This document shows, piece by piece, positions 5,945 to 11,056 of a DNA stretch of 11,056 nucleotides. Every line of letters starts with the position of its first letter. Position 1 is the stretch's first letter. The DNA lies in NCBI GenBank assembly GCA_031255615.1, contig JAIRSD010000078.1:1-11056 (forward strand). The letters are read 5' to 3'. Below the pieces are notes generated by a model. That model ran no database searches and had not been told where the DNA came from. It saw only the letters and a list, made by a program, of their open reading frames with translations. The stretch is from Treponema sp. Its GTDB lineage: Bacteria; Spirochaetota; Spirochaetia; Treponematales; Breznakiellaceae. The position numbers were made by a program, and so were the translations under genes.

Positions 5945-7268
5945 CCGCGGTTTTCGGGCTGAAAAAGCCGAGGGGCCCATAAAATTTTCATGGCCGGGGG
6001 CCCTCTTTTTCTATTGGGTCTTTTATTTTTTGTTTTTACCTCCCGTCTGGGGGCAGGAATCCTCTAATCCGCCGGGTTCTCGTCCCCGATCCGCCTGGTA
6101 CATCTCCAATGCCGGGGGCATGGCCCTTAAAAGGGCGGAATCCCGCCTGACGGCCCTGCGGAGTCCCTACTGCCTCCTGGTGGAAGACGGGTCCATACAG
6201 GATCTGCCCGGTCTTCTCTTACCCTACTACCGGAGCCCCTGGCGGGTGGAAATACGGATTCTTTACAAGGACGGGGAGGAGGCCCGCCGGCAGTGGCTGT
6301 TCCGGGAGGGTTCTTTGACCCGCTTGGCCGCGGTATTTACCCGGAACGCCGAAGAAGACGACGGGGAAGAAGCCGAACCGGAGGGGGAGGAAGAACCGGA
6401 GGAGGACGGCGGGGAAGAAGATCGGCCCCTGGGTTTTATCGAAATTTTCGGCGACCACGGCCTTATTACGACGGAACGGCAGTTTCTGGAAGACGGGGAA
6501 CTAGCCATTGATTATATCTACCGGAGCGCCAGGGCCCAGGGGAATTTGTCGGGGAACCGGCAAGTTCTGGTCAGGGCCGAAACCCGCCGGCTGTCTTTTG
6601 ACGGGGAATCCGAGGATTCGGAAGGATCCGGGGAATCCGCTCAGAATATTCTCTACACCGATTACTACCGCTATACCCGCAACCATTCTCTACGCATTAT
6701 TGAGCGAATTTTTCCGCCCCCTTCGGAAAAAAGGGAGGATTCGGAAGACGGAGCGCAAAATTCTATCGTCCAGTTAAGGTTTCCCCGCCGGAGTCTGGAT
6801 TCCGAGACGGAAATCAGTTTTGTTTCCCCGGTCCTGGCCTACGGTTCCCGGTTTCTGGAAGACGCCCGGCCCGGCGATCTCCAGCGGGTAGTCTATACCA
6901 CGGATCCGCGGGGCCGGATCCTGTCGGAAACCAGGACGGACGAGGAGGGAAATATTCTTGGGGAGATAAGGAACACCTGGACCGGCGACCGCCTGACCAG
7001 GGTGGTTCAGCAAACCGGCGAGGAGGAGCGGGTCATTGAATACAGTTATAATCAGGAAGGAGACAGAATAGAAGAACGGAACTACCGTAACGGTGTAATG
7101 GAACGGGTGGTTCACGTCCAGGGGAACCGGGAAGAGGAGGAACTATACATGAACGGAGAACTTTTCCTCCGGGCCCTGTGGGAGGACGGGAGGAAGGTCC
7201 GGGAGGAACAGGTGCGTTCAAGCCGGCAGGGAACCCGCCGGAGAGCGCCGCGGGAGGGGAATCCGTGA
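5910..7268 (+). CDS. Exported acidic protein with YD-like C-terminal repeats
   Basis: The 452-residue product is not recognised. A hydrophobic stretch at 26-46 ending PPVWG-QE looks like a signal peptide with cleavage near 48-49, so the protein is probably periplasmic or on the outer membrane. Residues 147-171 are almost all Glu/Asp with some Gly and Pro. Residues about 326-435 repeat a short pattern with turns such as DPRGRILSETRTDEEGNILGE and NQEGDRIEERNYRNGVMERV, resembling YD/Rhs or MORN-like beta-hairpin repeats. The ATG at 5910 overlaps the end of ftsY by 35 bases and has no clear ribosome site. TTG at 5937 is an alternative (443 residues) with AGGGA 11 bases upstream. The end overlaps lolC by 4 bases (GTGA), placing it inside the operon and hinting at an envelope role. 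Confidence 0.7.
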   Translation: MTLPGNLPVLNSRGFRAEKAEGPIKFSWPGALFFYWVFYFLFLPPVWGQESSNPPGSRPRSAWYISNAGGMALKRAESRLTALRSPYCLLVEDGSIQDLPGLLLPYYRSPWRVEIRILYKDGEEARRQWLFREGSLTRLAAVFTRNAEEDDGEEAEPEGEEEPEEDGGEEDRPLGFIEIFGDHGLITTERQFLEDGELAIDYIYRSARAQGNLSGNRQVLVRAETRRLSFDGESEDSEGSGESAQNILYTDYYRYTRNHSLRIIERIFPPPSEKREDSEDGAQNSIVQLRFPRRSLDSETEISFVSPVLAYGSRFLEDARPGDLQRVVYTTDPRGRILSETRTDEEGNILGEIRNTWTGDRLTRVVQQTGEEERVIEYSYNQEGDRIEERNYRNGVMERVVHVQGNREEEELYMNGELFLRALWEDGRKVREEQVRSSRQGTRRRAPREGNP

Positions 7269-8575
7269 GTCCCCAAAGATTCAGGGTTCCCCTCTGGATA
7301 GGATTTGTGGCATCCCGCTATGTCCGCCGGAGCAGGGGCAATTCCCCCTCGCCGGTCTTCGCGATCCTGGGCATTGCCACCGGAGTTCTTGCCCTAACGG
7401 TGATCATCGCCGTGATGAACGGTTTTCAGCTTGGCTTTATCGAAAGCATTCTGGAAATTTCTTCCTATCATTTAAGGGTCATGGATATTCCCCCGGACAA
7501 GGCGGCGGCCCTGGCGGATCTATTGGCGGGATCGGCGGGAATTACCGCGGCGGTGCCCTTCTGCGAATTCCAGGCCCTTATCCAGGGAGGGCGGAGCGGC
7601 CAGCGGGGGATCCTCATCCGGGCCTTGCCGCCGGAGGTTCCGGGACTCGATCCGGGTTTGGCTTCCCGCCTGGAATTTGAGGGGGGGGCTTTTAATATCG
7701 CCGGGAACGACAGCATCCTTCTGGGGAACGAACTGGCCCGATCCCTGGGGATCCGCCTGGGGGACCGGATTACCCTTTTTTCCATCAACGATCTTTTCGG
7801 CGCGGAAGGAATAAATACCTTCACCGTAACGGGTTTATTCAGAACCGGATACTACGAATACGATACGGGCTTGGGGCTTATGAATCTTGAGGCCGGGCTT
7901 GGTATTTCGGGGGAGGGAACGATTCTGGGCTTGAAGATTCGGAACCGCTGGCAGGACCTTGCGGTCATGGCGGCGCTGAAAAACCTTATCGCCCAATCCC
8001 CCCTTCATTTTGAGAACGAACCAACATTGAGCACCTGGCGGGATTACAACCGGGCCTTTTTTGGGGCCCTTCGTACAGAAAAACTGTTCATGTTTATCCT
8101 GGTGGGACTCATATTTGTCGTAGTGGGGCTGAATATTTTCCAGGCCCAGCGCAGGGCGGTGCTTGAACGGCGGGAGGAAATAGGATTACTGCGGGCAGTA
8201 GGGGCGGGGGATCTGGCGGTGCGCCTGATCTTTGTCTGGGACGGTTTCCTGATCGGCCTTACCGGCGCCGGGGCGGGGATGCTCATGGGGATCCTTGTTG
8301 CCGGTAATATCGCCGCCGTTTTCAGCTTTGTTGAAGGGATAATTAACCAATGTATTGATATGGCCAATTACCTTTCCGGGTCCTTTTCCGGAACGGAAAA
8401 TTTCGCGGTCTTTTCCCCGGCGGTATTCTATATCAAGGAGATTCCTTCCCGGCTGATACCGGGGGAGGTTTTTTTAATTTTTATGTTCGGCTTTGTTTCC
8501 GCCCTGTTGGCGGCGTGGTTTGCTTCGGCCAGGGCGGCCAGGACAAGACCCGCGGAGGTACTGCGTGACGAATAG
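7265..8575 (+). CDS. lolC: Lipoprotein-releasing ABC transporter permease, LolC/LolE family
   Basis: With LolD and a second permease it would extract lipoproteins from the inner membrane for transfer outward. The 436 residues show the LolC/E (MacB-superfamily) plan: TM1 at 31-53 ending in the conserved phrase VMNGF, a periplasmic domain at about 60-270, then TM2 at 273-295, TM3 at 322-348 and TM4 at 400-422. The phrase AQRRAVLERREEIGLLRAVGA after TM2 is the cytoplasmic loop that couples to the ATPase. The C-terminus ends ARTRPAEVLR. The GTG start at 7265 has GGAGG (7253-7257) seven bases before and overlaps the previous stop as GTGA, so translation is coupled. Calling it lolC and not lolE rests on gene order. 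A G8 run is at 7681-7688. Confidence 0.88.
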   Translation: MSPQRFRVPLWIGFVASRYVRRSRGNSPSPVFAILGIATGVLALTVIIAVMNGFQLGFIESILEISSYHLRVMDIPPDKAAALADLLAGSAGITAAVPFCEFQALIQGGRSGQRGILIRALPPEVPGLDPGLASRLEFEGGAFNIAGNDSILLGNELARSLGIRLGDRITLFSINDLFGAEGINTFTVTGLFRTGYYEYDTGLGLMNLEAGLGISGEGTILGLKIRNRWQDLAVMAALKNLIAQSPLHFENEPTLSTWRDYNRAFFGALRTEKLFMFILVGLIFVVVGLNIFQAQRRAVLERREEIGLLRAVGAGDLAVRLIFVWDGFLIGLTGAGAGMLMGILVAGNIAAVFSFVEGIINQCIDMANYLSGSFSGTENFAVFSPAVFYIKEIPSRLIPGEVFLIFMFGFVSALLAAWFASARAARTRPAEVLRDE

Positions 8576-9281
8576 CGGCGCCGCATCTGACGATACTATC
8601 CTGATCCGGGTTGACAGTGTCGTGAAGGATTATGTTTCCGGCGCGGAGACGCTGCATATTTTGCGGGGGGTAAGCCTGAGCCTGCGCCGGGGGGAAACCG
8701 CGGCGGTGACGGGCCAAAGCGGCAGCGGCAAGAGCACCCTCCTCAACATTTTGGGAGGGCTCGACCGGGCTAATTCGGGGACCGTGACGGTGGGAACCAC
8801 GGAGCTTGGTTCCCTTTCCGAGGGGGCCCTGACATCCTACCGGCGCGGGCAGGTAGGATTTATCTTTCAGTTCCATTACCTCCTTAAGGATTTTACCGCC
8901 CTGGAAAATGTGATGCTCCCCGCCTATATCGCGGGGATAAAGAAAAGGGAAGCCCTGGAAAGGGCGGGAGCCCTCCTGGCGGATCTGGGTCTTGATGAAC
9001 GGAAGGGCCATTATCCTTCCCAGCTTTCCGGGGGGGAACGGCAGCGGGTGGCGGTGGCCCGGTCCATGGTAAATGATCCTGATATGGTGCTGGCGGATGA
9101 ACCCACGGGCAATCTGGACCCGGACAACTCCGCCATGGTCGCGGATATTCTATACGGAAGCGCCCAAAAATGGGGCAAGACTCTTATTGTGGTAACCCAC
9201 GATGAGAAAGTCGCCCGGCGGGCGCGGATCCGTTATACCCTGGAAGGGGGGCGGCTTACGGTGGAAACGGGGCGGGGCTGA
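8565..9281 (+). CDS. lolD: Lipoprotein-releasing ABC transporter ATPase LolD
   Basis: This is the cytoplasmic ATPase that powers the Lol permeases. The 238 residues carry a Walker A GQSGSGKST (50-58), Q-loop Gln102 in FIFQFHYLLKDFTALENV, the signature LSGGERQRVAVARSM (154-168), Walker B VLADEP (175-180) followed by TGNLD, and the switch His212 in VVTHDE. The FQ..yLL.dfTALENVmlP segment is characteristic of the LolD/MacB ATPase group. The GTG start at 8565 has GGAGG (8554-8558) six bases before and overlaps lolC by 11 bases. An upstream in-frame ATG at 8493 would add residues from inside lolC with no family resemblance. Its stop shares one base with the lolE start. Confidence 0.95.
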   Translation: MTNSGAASDDTILIRVDSVVKDYVSGAETLHILRGVSLSLRRGETAAVTGQSGSGKSTLLNILGGLDRANSGTVTVGTTELGSLSEGALTSYRRGQVGFIFQFHYLLKDFTALENVMLPAYIAGIKKREALERAGALLADLGLDERKGHYPSQLSGGERQRVAVARSMVNDPDMVLADEPTGNLDPDNSAMVADILYGSAQKWGKTLIVVTHDEKVARRARIRYTLEGGRLTVETGRG

Positions 9282-10537
9282 TGGGGGCCGCCTTTTTTAT
9301 CGCCCTCCGGTACCTCCGGGGCCGGGCAAAGGAGGGGGGCCGCTACCTGCGGGGGGCGGCGGCGGGGATAGCCCTTAGCCTGGTCCCCATCATCGTTACC
9401 CTTATTGTGGCGGACGGCATGATTCGGGGAATCACCGACCGGTTTATTGAGTTGGGCACCGGCCATCTTCAGGTGTACGATTTTTCCGGCGGCGGCGATC
9501 TGGAATCCCGCATTCCCCTTATGGCGGAAATTCAAGGATTTCGGGGAGCCTGGCGGGAACGGCGGGGCCTGGGGGTGGTTATCGGGGAACGGGCCAAACG
9601 GGGGGCGGCGATTCGCACGGTGGATTCTTCTTTTTGGGAAGATGAAGGGGGCGCCGCCTACCTGGTAAGCGTGGAGGGCCTCCTTTTTCCCCGGAACGAC
9701 CGGGAAATAACCTTGGGCCAGGCCCTGGCCTCGGAAATCGGCGCGAAAGCGGGGGATACGGTGCGGATCATGACTGTCCGGGACATGGACGGCAGGCCGG
9801 TTCCCCGGATAACGGTCTTTACGGTGGCGGGTATTGTATCTTCCGGTTACCGCGAACTGGATTCCCTTTGGTGCATTGCCACCATTGAAGGGGGAGAACG
9901 GGCCCTGGGAAACGACGCGGGAAGGGCCTATCTTCTGGTAAAGATTGCGGACCCCTACCGCGGCGCGGCCCAATTCTCGATTGCCCTTCAGCAAAAACTG
10001 GGGCCCTCCTACGGGGTTTACACCTGGGGGGAATTGCAGCAGGCCCAGTACAGTTCCTACGAGTCCACCCGGCAGCTTCTCCTTTTTATCATGGCCCTGA
10101 TCGTGGCGGTGGCGGCGGTGAACGTGTCTTCCGCCACATCCATGCTGGTGATTGAAAGGCGGCGGGATATCGCGGTCCTTAAGGCTTCGGGGGCAAGCCC
10201 CCGGAACGCGGGGGCGATCTTTATCATGGGAGGTTTTTTGACGGGTCTCTGCGGGGCGATCCTGGGAACCGGCGTAGGGCTCCTTCTGGGAATCAATATC
10301 AACCCTATAATTCACGGCCTGGAGAGGGCGCTGAGTTTCTTCTCCGGCTTGTTCCGGGGGGGGGAGGTGAAGATCCTGGATCCCGGCTACTACCTGGAAA
10401 ATATACCGGTCATCGTGGACTGGGCCGCGGTTTTTCTTATCGTTTTTTTTACGATCCTCTGTTCGGTCCTTGCCTCCTGGATTCCTGCCTACCGGGCGGG
10501 GAGGCTAAGGCCCCTGGAACTGTTCAGGAAGTATTAG
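9281..10537 (+). CDS. lolE: Lipoprotein-releasing ABC transporter permease, second LolC/LolE subunit
   Basis: The 418 residues match the length of LolE-type permeases. TM1 is at about 26-46 (GAAAGIALSLVPIIVTLIVA), a periplasmic domain spans about 55-260, and TM2 (264-288), TM3 (310-338) and TM4 (380-402) follow. The coupling-loop phrase IERRRDIAVLKASGASP (291-307), the DPGYYLENIPV phrase before TM4 and the terminal AGRLRPLELFRKY are family features. It would pair with LolC as an asymmetric heterodimer on a LolD dimer. TM1 ends VADGMIRG where LolC has VMNGF, so the two permeases have diverged. The ATG at 9281 overlaps the lolD stop by one base. A G9 run lies at 10356-10364. It is the last gene of the operon; no T-run terminator follows directly. 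Confidence 0.88.
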   Translation: MGAAFFIALRYLRGRAKEGGRYLRGAAAGIALSLVPIIVTLIVADGMIRGITDRFIELGTGHLQVYDFSGGGDLESRIPLMAEIQGFRGAWRERRGLGVVIGERAKRGAAIRTVDSSFWEDEGGAAYLVSVEGLLFPRNDREITLGQALASEIGAKAGDTVRIMTVRDMDGRPVPRITVFTVAGIVSSGYRELDSLWCIATIEGGERALGNDAGRAYLLVKIADPYRGAAQFSIALQQKLGPSYGVYTWGELQQAQYSSYESTRQLLLFIMALIVAVAAVNVSSATSMLVIERRRDIAVLKASGASPRNAGAIFIMGGFLTGLCGAILGTGVGLLLGININPIIHGLERALSFFSGLFRGGEVKILDPGYYLENIPVIVDWAAVFLIVFFTILCSVLASWIPAYRAGRLRPLELFRKY

Positions 10538-10697
10538 GGCGGTGAAAATATTTTCTTGAATAGGGTTGTCCGGAAACTTCAGTCTCCGAGCAACAACCGC
10601 TTAAAAGCGGAGAAGAACGTAAATTTCCCCGGATGCCGGCCCGCAACGCCGCGCGTTGTGAGTCTTGGCGTTTGGGGCCCCGCCCTAAACGCCATAC
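10538..10697. other. Spacer after lolE with three stem-loops
   Basis: This stretch has no believable gene. It holds CCGCTT-AA-AAGCGG (10597-10610), CGCAACGC-cgc-GCGTTGTG (10642-10660, 8 bp with one G-T pair) and a 13-bp hairpin at 10666-10694 with loop CCC (TGGCGTTT... paired to ...AAACGCCA, one G-T pair). None is followed by a T-run. The last two directly precede repeat copy B and may be its outer part. Transcript end-protection after lolE is another possible role. Confidence 0.55.
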
Positions 10698-10820
10698 ACA
10701 GCGAAGGCGAAAGCCGCGCCCGCGGCTTTCGCCCGCGCAAGGGATAGAAGCGGAATAAAAACCCGCAGGGTTTTTGTTGGAGCGGATAGCCCGGTCCCCG
10801 CCGGAGGCGGGGATGCGCCC
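10698..10820 (+). repeat. Structured repeat, copy B (three-hairpin element)
   Basis: This is the second copy of the element at 1825-1980, in the opposite orientation. It begins with the same 19 bases acagcgaaggcgaaagccg and keeps cccgcgcaagggatag (one base shorter match at its end), ggatagcccggtccccg and ggggatgcgccc. Hairpin 1 is a perfect 12-bp stem (10707-10732). Hairpin 2 is AAAAACCC-gca-GGGTTTTT (10757-10775), totally different in sequence from copy A yet again 8 bp with a triloop. Hairpin 3 is CCCCGCC-gga-GGCGGGG (10796-10812). It lies downstream of lolE in the same sense, so it may be in the operon's 3' region. Confidence 0.75.
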
Positions 10821-10855
10821 AACTTACATTCAATATTCGGCATTCCGGCTTGGAG

Positions 10856-10893
10856 AAAGGGGCTGTATCCCGTCGACGCGGGCCACCCTTTTT
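10856..10893. terminator. Possible terminator hairpin downstream of the operon
   Basis: AAAGGG (10856-10861) pairs with CCCTTT (10886-10891), and an inner stem CCCG(T)/(G)CGGG stands at 10869-10882. The plus strand continues with T-rich bases to 10893. An internal loop weakens it. It lies about 320 bases after lolE, with repeat B between, so it would end any read-through transcript. Confidence 0.35.
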
Positions 10894-10961
10894 AAAATAT
10901 CATAAAGTGTTTGCGGTGAATTCTTCTTTATGCGTTTATCCTGAGACCTTTGCATATATTA

Positions 10962-10990
10962 TTTACATTGGGCCGAAGATACTCTATGAT
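10962..10990 (+). promoter_or_regulatory. Near-consensus promoter at the right edge
   Basis: TTTACA (10962-10967), a 17-base spacer and TATGAT (10985-10990) make a strong sigma70-type promoter reading out of the window, with the same -35 as the prfB promoter. The start would fall at about 10996-10998. The gene it serves is beyond the edge; 60 bases of leader are visible with no start codon and ribosome site. Confidence 0.6.
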
Positions 10991-11037
10991 AAAGCGGGCT
11001 GTTTCAAATTTCCGCTTCGGAACAGCCGCATCTTTAT
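10989..11037 (+). promoter_or_regulatory. Hairpin at the predicted transcript start
   Basis: GGCTGTT (10997-11003) pairs with AACAGCC (11021-11027), extended by ATAAAG (10989-10994) with CTTTAT (11032-11037). If the neighbouring promoter is real, the RNA opens with this stem. It could stabilise the 5' end or regulate the gene to the right. It could also be a terminator for a gene coming from the right, as minus-strand T-richness after the stem is modest. Confidence 0.4.
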
Positions 11038-11056
11038 TCGTACTGAGGGGTTTATT

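Noticed and set aside
10556..10833. Short open frames on both strands after lolE
   Set aside because: They overlap the hairpins and repeat copy B and have no ribosome site or recognisable protein.

Overview
The window looks like a chromosomal stretch of a GC-rich spirochaete. My best guess is a treponeme relative of the insect-gut kind, but that is inference from the style of the genes (PEGA-type envelope proteins, an A-domain-less FtsY, a LolCDE set) and not from a marker gene. Codon use is strongly G-ending, and GGG glycine codons create many long G runs.

Left part (1-2266): the first 15 codons of a minus-strand gene leave the window at its left edge. A repeat-rich spacer with several small palindromes follows (47-514). 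Next is a minus-strand gene for a secreted protein with two fibronectin-III-like domains and a TPR-like C-terminus (515-1759). The spacer between that gene and prfB holds a structured repeat (minus orientation, 1825-1980, with a further hairpin to 2023) and a good sigma70-type promoter reading rightward (2069-2097).

Central part (2267-10537): seven plus-strand genes lie head to tail with gaps of 34 bp or less, or with overlaps, and most likely form one operon. They are prfB (release factor 2, with a classical programmed +1 frameshift at CTT TGA C), a PEGA-domain envelope protein, ftsY (SRP receptor), an exported acidic protein with YD-like C-terminal repeats, and lolC-lolD-lolE (lipoprotein-releasing ABC transporter). 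Translation termination, membrane targeting and lipoprotein sorting are thus encoded together, with two unrecognised envelope proteins between them. The lolC, lolD and lolE starts are each translationally coupled to the gene before.

Right part (10538-11056): no coding gene is supported. It contains strong hairpins, a second copy of the structured repeat in plus orientation (10698-10820), a possible terminator, and at the edge a near-consensus promoter (10962-10990) whose predicted transcript begins with a hairpin.

The most interesting signal is the repeat pair. Two copies share single-stranded-looking core blocks nearly letter for letter, while three stems differ in sequence but stay paired. 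Such covariation points to a structured RNA or a hairpin-dependent DNA element. The window shows no complete new defence or mobile system.
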